DNA of 25,000 nt, from contig JADDIW010000043.1 in assembly GCA_018136815.1 (NCBI GenBank), forward strand, positions 1-25,000. The letters run 5' to 3'. The position numbers and the translations under genes were made by a program. The notes under the pieces were generated by a model. The model saw only the letters and a list, made by a program, of their open reading frames with translations, was not told the DNA's origin and ran no database searches. Positions 1 to 7,987 of the stretch are shown here, in pieces; the first letter of the stretch is position 1, and each line of letters begins with the position of its first letter. This DNA comes from Isochrysis galbana. Its lineage: Eukaryota; Haptophyta; Isochrysidales; Isochrysidaceae.

Positions 1-1412
1 AGACGTATCGCTTCGGGTGCGCGCTCGGCCGCCGCCACCCCGACATCACGCACTACCTCGTCGTAAGTAGCCGTCTCGTCGCGCTGAACCGCCGCGTGTA
101 GCCAGAGCGCGACGACTGGAGGCGGTGGCGGGAGTCCAGGCGTAGGCGGATGGGGCGGCGGTGGCGAGCGCTGGGATGCGGCGGCACGCGGCGGCGAGAT
201 CGAGGAGGGTGAGGGCGGTGCGGCGGCGCTTGGGAGCACGTAGCGTGCGCCACAGTCTGAGCAGTCTGAACCTAGCGCGCATAGCCCGTAGTCGGAGCCG
301 CGACCGCCGTCGTCGCACTGTTCGTCGTGCGCGTGGATGCAATAGTCAACGCAAAGTGTCACGCTGCCTCCGCCCTGTTCAACACCGCCATTGACAGAAG
401 CTGCGTGCAGTGCAAAGAAGTCATATGCGGCGGACTCAAAGCCTTCTGGACACGACGGTGAGCGCGTAATCTCAGCCCAGCACTCGCCTGCCTCGGATGC
501 GGTGCCGTAGATGAAGAAGCGGCAGCCAGGAGAGTTGGCACATGCCTCAGCGCAATGTGCCAGCTCGGCAAAGTGGCCGAGCCGATCATCGGCAGAGGCG
601 CACTCGACACCATGCGAGAGCAGCTTGAAGCGGACGGCGTCCGGCTCCGCCGAGCTGACGATGGTGGTGGCGAGGGGCAGGGCTCCAGCGAGAGCGACGC
701 GGTGGCCGCAGTCGGTGCAGTCAGCGCCCTCGCCGCATAGCGCATATGCGGAGCCAGCACCGCCGTCATCACACTCGCCATCGCTGGTGTGGAAGCACGA
801 GTCATCGCAGAGGAAGATATGGCCGGGGGGCACTGCAGTCGTGCCATCGCCAGCAGGTACGCTCAGCGGTGGCGGTGGAGCGGCCGGTGACAGGAGCGGC
901 CGATGGCCGCAGTCGGCACAATCAGAGCCGAGCTCGCACAACGCATATGCGGAGCCGTCACCGCCGTCGTCGCACTCGCCGTCGGAGCTGTGGAGGCAGC
1001 CATCGGAGCAGACGGCAACTAGCTCGGGAAGCGATCGGTAGCCACAGTCGGCACAATCCGAGCCGTGCTCACATACTGCCCACACGGCGCCATCGCCGCC
1101 GTCATCACACTCTCCATCGTTTGCCGCGTAGCAGTGATCGGCACAGCGGGCCGCCACAGAAGCAGAGGGTGAGGCGGTCGAGGGCGGCGAGGTGGGAACG
1201 GGCACCTGGATGTACCTGAGGCCACAGTCGAGGCAGTCCGAGCCACGAGCGCAGACCGCGAAGAGGCTTCCATCGCCGCCATCATCACATTCTCCGTCGG
1301 ACGCGGCGAAGCACGAGTTCTCGCAGGCCGTTGGTGAGGCGTCGCCCGCTGCGGCCGAGTTAAGGTCCAGGAGGAGCATGAGGAGGAGGAGACGGAGAGG
1401 GCGTGGAAGCAT
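1..1412 (-). CDS. Secreted cysteine-repeat protein (DGECDDGG repeats plus PAN/Apple-like insert), partial
   Basis: One frame stays open from an ATG at 1412 to the window edge (about 470 codons, no stop), so the gene is truncated at the left. Residues 1-22 form a leucine-rich signal peptide ending SAAA. Five copies of a 35-residue module follow at about 30-64, 90-124, 135-169, 202-236 and 354-388. Each has the pattern C-x3-C, DGECDDGG (DEQCDDGG in the last), then Cx5Cx2CG with G(S/A)DC. Between modules 4 and 5 (262-335) lies a six-cysteine segment with CAEAC and CRFF motifs resembling a PAN/Apple domain. After residue 390 comes a proline-rich linker. The acidic DGECDD core and paired cysteines suggest small disulfide-bonded, perhaps Ca2+-binding, extracellular modules; that is inference. 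The protein is probably secreted or cell-surface. Exon structure beyond about residue 400 is uncertain. I recall this repeat type from haptophyte predicted proteins of unknown function. Confidence 0.8.
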   Translation of the reverse strand, partial: MLPRPLRLLLLMLLLDLNSAAAGDASPTACENSCFAASDGECDDGGDGSLFAVCARGSDCLDCGLRYIQVPVPTSPPSTASPSASVAARCADHCYAANDGECDDGGDGAVWAVCEHGSDCADCGYRSLPELVAVCSDGCLHSSDGECDDGGDGSAYALCELGSDCADCGHRPLLSPAAPPPPLSVPAGDGTTAVPPGHIFLCDDSCFHTSDGECDDGGAGSAYALCGEGADCTDCGHRVALAGALPLATTIVSSAEPDAVRFKLLSHGVECASADDRLGHFAELAHCAEACANSPGCRFFIYGTASEAGECWAEITRSPSCPEGFESAAYDFFALHAASVNGGVEQGGGSVTLCVDYCIHAHDEQCDDGGRGSDYGLCALGSDCSDCGARYVLPSAAAPPSPSSISPPRAAASQRSPPPPHPPTPGLPPPPPVVALWLHAAVQRDETATYDEVVRDVGVAAAERAPEAIR

Positions 1413-2631
1413 GGGGGCGCTATGAGAAGTGGGAGGGTGGAAGGAGGAGAAGTGGGAGGCGAGTGGAGAGCGACTCGGACGGACTGCCAGAGAGAGAGAG
1501 AAAGAGACGACGAGAGAGAGGGGGGGGGGGGGGGGAGAGCGGGGGCCGGGGAGACTTGATTGGGCATTTCAGTAGAAAAGTGAACTGTTTGGAGAACGAA
1601 GGCGGCGTGGGGGAGAAGAGACTAGCTTCAAGGTACAAGTAGTCCCGCCGGCAAGGAAGGAAGAAGGAGCCGAGTCCCTCTCATCTCTCATCAGACGGAA
1701 GGGCCTATAAACTTAGTTCTCGTCCGATGTGCGATGTGCCGGGCGTCGCTCGTCCCCCTGGTTCCCTTGTTTGGCCCAGCCTATTTTGGGCCCAGTGACT
1801 GTGAGAAGAGCGGTGTAGAACAGAGTAACCATTGGAGGCTAGCTAGCGAAACGAGTCGGTGACGATACCACGTTACCACACCGTACTACGGAGTCCGGAG
1901 GAGTAGGAGTAGAACCACTCCCACAAAACAACTCAGGCTAGACACTCCCCCACCCCCACCCCCACAGCGATATCGTTGCACAAACTCAAACTTTTTCATT
2001 GAGAAGAGAAGAACGGTGACGCTGGAAGGTTGTCTTGTCAAGCAAGGCATTCAGTAAAAATGTCGGCGGTCATCATCGAAGTAGATATCCAGTGTGGGAC
2101 AGAGATGTGATGGTGATGGAGAAATTGAAATTGTTCTCGAGCATATAGCAGCCAGCGAACATAGTGGCGAGTACGAGCCGTTACTCCGGGGTTCTTGCCG
2201 ATCGAGTCGCGAGTCGCTGAGTTGTCAGTGAAGAAGATGCGGATAGGAAGTTGCTGGGGGTTGTCAAGAAATTCAAACAGATGGAGAGTAAATTGAATGA
2301 AGGTTCCGAGCGGCTAGCGCATTTACAGGGTGGGGGAGGTACAGCGCGCGCCAAGGGGAGCATGCCAAAGCATGCTGACCGACCGCGCGCGAGCGCGCGA
2401 GCGCGGGGCATGCGCACAGAGACAGAGAGAGGGAGGGCAGCACAAACAAAGAGAGAGCAAGCAAGTGCATGTGAAGATGAAGAGGCCAGGGTGGTGGGCG
2501 GGGGGAGAGAGGCAGGGGATGGGGGAGGGGGAGAGCGGGCGCGCCTTTCGCGCGCAGCCTCGTTCCCGCTCCTCTAGGAGTTTTGTTTTCAATTTTATTT
2601 TCAACTTGTCGCCCTAGGCACTGACATCAGT

Positions 2632-2669
2632 GTATCAGCTCCCCAGGAGCTGATACTGATGCATCAGTA
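2632..2669. repeat. Cluster of perfect palindromes
   Basis: GTATCAGCTCC (2632-2642) and its exact reverse complement (2646-2656) flank a 3-base loop. Overlapping this is a perfect 16-bp palindrome, TACTGATGCATCAGTA (2654-2669), and the next 20 bases contain two AGTACT palindromes. All are built from the words CTGAT, ATCAG and AGTACT. It could be a transposon relic, a cruciform-forming site or a protein-binding array; no gene context decides. Confidence 0.75.
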
Positions 2670-2727
2670 CTGATACCAGTACTGACAGCCCAACTAGGAC
2701 CGCTTTTCTTTGGTGTATTTCGTATTT

Positions 2728-2798
2728 CCTCAATCCTGACTTCTTACTTTTTCATTTTTACACCTTGAGAAGTTAAAATAGTATTTGACCGCCCTAAT
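2728..2798. repeat. Dispersed repeat, copy 1
   Basis: The block beginning CCTCAATCCTGACTT and ending with AGAAGTTAAAA then TTTGACCGCCCTAAT recurs in the same order at 14031-14094, and its 3' part also at 13937-13964. Divergence and small gaps indicate old copies of an unclassified dispersed element. Confidence 0.55.
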
Positions 2799-3391
2799 GT
2801 GGGCTGTTTATTTATGGTCTCCGGCTGGGGATTATCATCGTCATCTCCGGCTGAGGCTCGTTCCCACCCACCCCCTCACCCCCTCCCCGCCCCGTGGGGG
2901 GCTCCGTCAGAGATTAGAGGCCACCCCCCCACTTGTCCTTGTCCTCACGGTCAAAAAGCACTTTTATTTTTGGCGTGCTGGTACGGACGAATCTCGCAGA
3001 CGCCAGGCGATGGGGCGGCTGCGACCCTCACCGCCCCTGTGGGGGATGCCCGAGGCCCGAGGTGGCCGGCTCGGCTCTGCGCCGAGACGCGGTTGCCTCG
3101 GATTCCTCTCGATTCCCTTCTCCTGCATCTCGCACGCTCGCCTTGAGAAATTTCTGAGAGATGCTCCGCGACCTTCGCTTTGGGGGCTGTGCCGGTGGAG
3201 GCGACCCCAGATTCACGTAGAAGAGCCGTCAAGTCAGAGGGAAGTCGACGTCGCGGCCTGAGCGGCAGCCACCCCGGAGATGGGTCTCCGAGCGGCTCCC
3301 CCCTCTCTTCCCGGTCGCTTCCTGGAAACGAACGCCCCCGCCTCGGTCGAAGGGCGAGCCGCCGGGGCGACCCCTTCCACCGCATCGCCCG

Positions 3392-3574
3392 CCCCCCCCC
3401 CCCCCCCCCCTTCCCCATCATCTCTATACCCCCTGATCCCTGAAGGTCCCAAGGTCCCCCCTCCCCCCCCCCCCCCCCCCTTTCCCTCCCCCGGCTCCAG
3501 GGAGAGACGCCCAGACGCCCAGACATCCCCCCCCCCCGCCCCCCTCCCCGCCCCCGCCCCCCCCCCCCCCCCCC
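3392..3574 (+). promoter_or_regulatory. C-homopolymer tracts upstream of the iota-CA gene
   Basis: Three runs of 18-19 C (3392-3410, 3463-3480, 3557-3574) sit in a pyrimidine-rich leader ending just before the ATG at 3711. Comparable C-tracts on the sense strand precede four other gene starts here, so a core promoter or 5' UTR role is plausible. The run lengths are also where sequencing error is most likely. Confidence 0.4.
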
Positions 3575-3710
3575 GCGGCTCCCGCGGCCCCCGCCCTGCG
3601 AAGGACGCCGAATCTCGTCCCCCAGTTTCCATCTCTCGACCTCCGAACGACCCACGCCCGGCTCCTCCTCTCCTTCTCCTCCCTCAACCCCCTAGCTACT
3701 TTCCTCCACT

Positions 3711-5438
3711 ATGCTCTACCTCGCCTCGCTCGTCACCACCGCGTTGATACTCCAACCGCAGGCTGCACTCTACACGCCGACCACCCATGGTGTCTCGCGC
3801 TCCTTCCCCGCGATGAGCCTCGCAGAGAAGGAGACCACCAAGGAAGTCCTCACCGCCTCCGACCTCGTTGGCAAGGTTGTCCCGACCAAGACAGACTCCT
3901 CCCTCCTAGTGACCGAGGCCGAGGTGCGCGCCGCGCAGTCGCGATGGGCCAACGCTATCAAGACGATCAGCAGGACGTATCTCGACGGCGGTGACTACGT
4001 TCAGGCGGCTGCAGATGCTGCGGATGAGCTCTATGGCTATGGCCGCTCGGCGGTCCTCTTCAAACCGACCAAGTGCGCCACGAACCAGTTCCGCCCTACC
4101 GCCAATGAGGCCATGTCTTACTTCGTCGGCAACGATGCAGTTGATGGCGGCTACAAGGAGGACGCCGGTTTCGCCATTAACGGTGGCAAGGGCTGGTCTG
4201 ATGTTGTGTTCGACAACCACAAGATCGAGGTCCTTGGTGATTGCGCCATAGCTATGGGCAACTACTACTTCACCGACGCCTCTAACGACAGCAAGGTCAA
4301 GGTCGAGTACACCTTCGGTTACAAGAAGAACGATGACGGCAAGCTGCGCATCTTCCTCCACCACTCGTCCGTGCCTTTCGGTGCTCTCGCCCCTCCAGCG
4401 GTGACTGAGGCTGAAATTCTTGAGGTGCAAAACAAGTGGGCAAATGCTATCAAACACATCTCCGCAGTCCATAAGGCGGGCGGTGACTTTGTCGGTGCCG
4501 CCGGCGAGGCAGCTGGCGAGCTTTACGGTTATGGTCACGGCGATGTGCTCTTCAAGCCCACCAAGTGCGCTGAGCAGCAGTTTCGTCCCACTGCAGACGA
4601 TGCCATGTCCTACTTCGTGGGCAATTCCAATGTGAAGAATGGCTACAAGGAGGACGCTGGTTTCGCGATCAATGGCGGCAATGGGTGGGCGGATGTCAAG
4701 TACATGAACCACAAGGTCGAGATCCAAAATGGTGTCGGGATTGCGATGGGTAATTACGACTTTACCTGCGCCACCACTGGCTCTGTGACCCGAGTTGAGT
4801 ACACCTTCGGCTACAAACGTTGTGCCGACGGCAAGGTGCGTATCTTCCTCCACCATTCGTCGGTCCCTTTCAAGACGGCTGCCACGCCGTCCACGTCTTT
4901 GCTTAAGGCCGCCCCCGTCACGAAGGAGGAGGTTCTCCAGGTGCAACAAAACTGGGCCAACGCCATTAAGTCCATCTCGGCTGTGCACAAGGCGGGTGGC
5001 GACTTCGTGGGTGCGGCTGCCAATGCCGCGGGTGAGCTTTATGCATACGGTCACAGCAACGTTCTTTTCAAGCCGACCAAGTGCGCCGAGGTGCAATTCC
5101 GCCCGACAGGGGAGGATGCCATGTCCTACTTCGTCGGCTGCAATGCTGTCGACGGCGGCCACTCTGAGGACGCGGGATTCGCCATCAACGGCGGCAAGGG
5201 TTGGGCTAACTGTGTATATGACAATCATCAGGTCGAGACTGTTGGGAACATCGCAATTGCGATGGGCAACTATTACTTCACATGTGCCACGACCGGCAAT
5301 AAGGTGAAGGTCGAGTACACCTTCGGCTACCGCCGCTGCGAGGATGGCAAGGTCCGCATTTTCCTTCATCATTCCTCTGTGCCCTTCCAGGTGCCGAAGA
5401 GGAGCCTTCTCAAGAAGATCGCTTCTGTCTTCAGCTAA
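3711..5438 (+). CDS. Triple-domain iota-type carbonic anhydrase-like protein, plastid/secretory targeted
   Basis: Uninterrupted 575-residue ORF, no intron needed. Residues 1-20 form a hydrophobic leader (MLYLASLVTTALILQPQAA), followed by a Ser/Thr-rich stretch to about 65, as expected for a signal plus transit peptide; the likely cleavage site is QAA|LY. Three tandem copies of one domain of about 156 residues follow (about 68-223, 231-387, 403-559). All share WANAIK, GELYxYG-like, VLFKPTKCA, QFRPT, AMSYFVG, EDAGFAINGG, VEYTFGY and a terminal FLHHSSVPF; HHSS lies at 217-220, 381-384 and 553-556. The fold class is SnoaL/CaMKII-association-domain-like. Within it, iota-carbonic anhydrases (the diatom LCIP63 family) have repeated domains and a conserved HHSS motif, and their His and Ser are active-site residues. 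Predicted role: interconversion of CO2 and bicarbonate in CO2 concentration, in or around the plastid. Activity and location are inferred. A long C-rich leader precedes the ATG. Confidence 0.88.
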   Translation: MLYLASLVTTALILQPQAALYTPTTHGVSRSFPAMSLAEKETTKEVLTASDLVGKVVPTKTDSSLLVTEAEVRAAQSRWANAIKTISRTYLDGGDYVQAAADAADELYGYGRSAVLFKPTKCATNQFRPTANEAMSYFVGNDAVDGGYKEDAGFAINGGKGWSDVVFDNHKIEVLGDCAIAMGNYYFTDASNDSKVKVEYTFGYKKNDDGKLRIFLHHSSVPFGALAPPAVTEAEILEVQNKWANAIKHISAVHKAGGDFVGAAGEAAGELYGYGHGDVLFKPTKCAEQQFRPTADDAMSYFVGNSNVKNGYKEDAGFAINGGNGWADVKYMNHKVEIQNGVGIAMGNYDFTCATTGSVTRVEYTFGYKRCADGKVRIFLHHSSVPFKTAATPSTSLLKAAPVTKEEVLQVQQNWANAIKSISAVHKAGGDFVGAAANAAGELYAYGHSNVLFKPTKCAEVQFRPTGEDAMSYFVGCNAVDGGHSEDAGFAINGGKGWANCVYDNHQVETVGNIAIAMGNYYFTCATTGNKVKVEYTFGYRRCEDGKVRIFLHHSSVPFQVPKRSLLKKIASVFS

Positions 5439-5931
5439 GTCGCGGGTTGGGCTCCACTACGTTATTGTGTTTTCATTACTCCGACGCGAGCAAATCTTCG
5501 AGGTCCCATCCTCTGGCAACTCGATGCCACGGAGTGATTGGGCTTTGACTTGCGTCAGTCCAGCTGTACTTCAAAAGTTGGAGGGTCTTTCCCATGATGG
5601 CGGTTCGAAACCGAGTCCGCCTACCATTCCTTATCATTGCATCCTGTGTGTACACTAAACACAGAGGCTCTTTACGAGCATTTCCTTTCCCGATTTTCAG
5701 ATTTTGTGTGCTTGCATGTTCATGCTTCCCGTCCTTTTGTGTGCTTGATGTGAGGGCGTGAGCACTTCCGGCACGATGTGCCGAGTTTTTTCGATTTTCG
5801 AATATTTTGTGTACATGTTATTGTTAACCCTTACTGCCGCCGCGCCCAAATGTGCCCTTCAAGTCGGGTGTTTCAGTTAACAACAACCGCGGGCCACCTA
5901 CAGGCAATTGATGCCAAAGGGGTTGGTTGCC
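5439..5931. other. 3' flank of the iota-CA gene
   Basis: No coding signal. It contains the presumed 3' UTR and a compact hairpin, CGGCAC-GAT-GTGCCG (5769-5783), followed by a T-rich stretch. This resembles a bacterial terminator in shape, but in a nuclear eukaryotic gene it is more likely an incidental or 3'-UTR structure. The foldback element starts at 5932. Confidence 0.5.
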
Positions 5932-5992
5932 GATAATAATAAAACAACTGAGCGTTAGTACCACTACTCCCACTAGCCCGGTACTATCACAG

Positions 5993-6337
5993 CCAAGTTG
6001 TTCCGTCATACCGTCATATGACACGGAATTGATATCATATGATACTTGCTCCAAACTTTAAAATGGCGCCGCCCCCACTCCACGGCGGTGTGATACTCGT
6101 CATCGCCGTCGTCGCCGCCGCCATCGTTGCTGCACATCAGGTTGGCGGCCATTGGGGGGGGGGCGGGGGGGCTCGGAGCTGGGAGCGCCGGTATTTCCGT
6201 ATTTCCCGCGCGCCGAACTTGTACGAGTAAAACTAGTTGAATTGTAGCCTCTAGTCTTGTCATATGACACTCAGTATCAGGTCTAGAGCAACTAATACTG
6301 AGATATATATGATATCATATATGACAGAACAACTTGG
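5993..6337. mobile_element. Nested 345-bp element with terminal inverted repeats
   Basis: Ends are CCAAGTTGTTCCGTCATA and, inverted, CCAAGTTGTTCTGTCATA (one mismatch in 18). It interrupts the left foldback arm. The right arm and the copy near 20.2 kb read straight through this site, confirming insertion. Inside are GTCATATGAC palindromes near both ends (6013-6022, 6259-6268) and a perfect 18-bp palindrome ATATATGATATCATATAT (6305-6322) just inside the right end. No ORF of note. No clear target duplication, so the superfamily is not assigned. Confidence 0.75.
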
Positions 6338-6886
6338 CCCCTCAGCGCAATTGAGGCGGACCGACCGACCTACGTCGGGCGACTCTCCAGGAAAAAGCAC
6401 CGGGGGGGGGGGGGGGGGAGGGACCTCTCGTCAACAAAGAAGAACGGCCCTTACAGCTCTCGCCGCGAGCGATCCTTGAGAAATAAGAGACTGCGCCTCG
6501 ATCGAGGTACCTGCCACAAGGGTCCCCATAGGCGTCTTGAGTCTCTCCCTCCTCATCCCCCTCCTGTCGCCAGCCGCCCCTCTCCGCCCGCTTGCTAACG
6601 CAAACGGGTCTCGTTTCTCACCACACTCCATCGGGGGGGTTGCAAATCCCCCCCTCTCCCTCGCTTCGCTCTCATCCACCTCTCTCCGCCTCTCCTCACG
6701 TGAAGAGAAGTCCTATTTGGACTTAGGAAGTGCAAAGAGAGGTCAAAGGGGGGCGAGAGACAAGGGGACCACCGGTGATAGTGCCAAATGCTGGTCATGC
6801 AGGGCGAGGATGGTGGCAGGTATCTCGAGGCGCAATCTTTTGATTTTTCGAGGACAGCTCGCGGCGAGAGCTGTAAGGGTCGTTTC

Positions 6887-7199
6887 TTTTCATGACGAGA
6901 GGTTGCTGGAAACAACAGAAGCTAGACTCAACCCGATCGCACACAGCGCGGCCAGGTAGGCACGCACGACGTCAACGACAACATCAACAGGCCTGCCCGG
7001 ACCCCACACTCTGAACCAGGCCTCAGGTAGCGCACCGTGGCCGGACCCCGGAAACCGAAGAAAAAGGAAAGAAGGGGGGCAAGGGAAGAGGTGGAGGGAG
7101 GGAAGATAAGGGCGGTGTGAATAGAGAAGGGGAGTCCCGTAATCAGTAGGTGTGTAGCCCCGAAATCTTCAGATGGTTTTTTTTTCATGACGAGAGGTT
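6887..7199. mobile_element. 277-bp insertion flanked by 18-bp direct repeats
   Basis: TTTTCATGACGAGAGGTT occurs at 6887-6904 and again at 7182-7199, bounding 277 bp absent from the left foldback arm, where the matching sequence is continuous. A long perfect duplication fits a target-site duplication from target-primed retroposition (SINE-like). The insert has no terminal inverted repeat and ends in a T-run adjoining the right repeat rather than a clear poly-A tail. The class is therefore open. Confidence 0.6.
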
Positions 7200-7261
7200 C
7201 CCCCCCCCCCCCCGGTGCTTTTTCCCGGAGAGTCGCCCGACGTAGGTCGGTCCGCCTCAAT

Positions 7262-7400
7262 GGCTTTTCGCCCTTATTGTACCCCTTGTGGGGGGAGCTA
7301 TAATGGGAGCCGGGGATATATATGCGAGGGGGGAGATTCGAGGGGGTGCATATATGCGTGTGTGTCTGTGAGTCAACACACGTCAAGGCGTACGGGCAGG
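7262..7400. repeat. 139-bp insertion in the right foldback arm
   Basis: The left arm reads GCGCAATTGAGG, while the inverted right arm splits the same words, with 139 bp between GCGCA and ATTGAGG. The insert contains ATATATATG and GCATATATGC words and no ORF. No terminal inverted repeats or clear target duplication are visible; it may be an insertion here or a deletion in the other arm. The arm copy at 20.2 kb also lacks it, favouring insertion. Confidence 0.5.
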
Positions 7401-7488
7401 TGCGCTGAGGGGTGTCGTGGTAGTACCGGGCTAGTGGCTAGTGGCAGTAGTGGTACTAACGCTAACGCTCAGTTGTTTTATTATTATC

Positions 7489-7987
7489 TTTCCCCCATCA
7501 GCCATCAGGCTGAAGGAGTGGAGAGAGGGGGAGGCTTGTGGCCCCCGACATGTGTACTTGGGGTTAGAATCGTAGAAGATGTGGATCTTTTGGGGGCGGC
7601 CTGCCATGGCCATAGCGCGCGGCCGCCTCGTTTTTGGAGCGCTTTTTGCGTACGTTGATATGCTCCTTAAACACGCCCTAAACACAACGCTTGCGTTCAT
7701 GCTGTGCATCGTGCATCCCATATGCGCATACAATGCCTCTTCGATTGTGTTGGTAAGTTGCACGTGCATGTGCCTACCGTCTTAGCGCAGCGCGTCGCAG
7801 CCGTAGCGTTCCCGTTCGAGCTTTCCGCTCAACCTAGGGAGATTCTGGTATTGGGGTCTTGAGAACGGGGGGTGTAGGTGGGTTTAGGAAGGAGGGCATC
7901 AAGTTAGCAGCCCCACCCAATGGCATTGAGAAAAAAGACGGAGATAAGACGGAGAGCCTCGCTCGATGCCCTACTCAACAATGTCGT
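7489..7987. other. Gene-free interval 3' of GluRS
   Basis: I see nothing supportable as a gene here. It is the 3' flank of the leftward GluRS gene, bounded on the left by the outer end of the foldback element. Confidence 0.5.

Larger units (their letters stand above)
1413..3710. other. Intergenic region between divergent genes
   Basis: The 2.3 kb separates two divergently transcribed genes, so both promoters should lie here. It holds a 16-G run (1520-1535; C-tract in the sense of the leftward gene), an isolated TATAAA at 1705, a CG-alternating stretch with GCATGC palindromes (2355-2415), a palindrome cluster (2632-2669), one copy of a dispersed repeat (2728-2798) and long C-tracts (3392-3574). 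Several open frames cross it but show low-complexity composition and no recognisable domain. Confidence 0.6.
5932..7488. mobile_element. Composite foldback-like element (long imperfect inverted repeat)
   Basis: The left arm (5932-6517) reappears inverted as the right arm (6813-7488) around a 295-bp spacer. Matched blocks, outside to inside, are: GATAATAATAAAACAACTGA (5932 on; reverse complement ending at 7488); a TACC/CCGGTACTA block; CCCCTCAGCGCA; a GAGGCGGACCGACC...CTACGTCGGGCGACTC block; a GCACCGGGG G-run; CTCTCGTCA; CCCTTACAGCTCTCGCCGCGAG; and TACCTGCCAC. The arms differ mainly by discrete insertions (5993-6337 left; 6905-7181 and 7262-7400 right). A single-arm copy without those insertions lies at 20181-20600. 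No transposase ORF is present, so it is non-autonomous or a relic. It could instead be an inverted duplication of one element. Confidence 0.75.

Noticed and set aside
3906-5372. 488-residue open frame antisense to the iota-CA gene
   Set aside because: It mirrors the codon pattern of the sense gene and repeats with its three domains; no independent domain, start context or targeting signal.
5769-5783. Hairpin plus T-stretch resembling a rho-independent terminator
   Set aside because: Context is a eukaryotic nuclear gene; such a terminator would not be expected to act there. Reported only as a 3'-flank hairpin.
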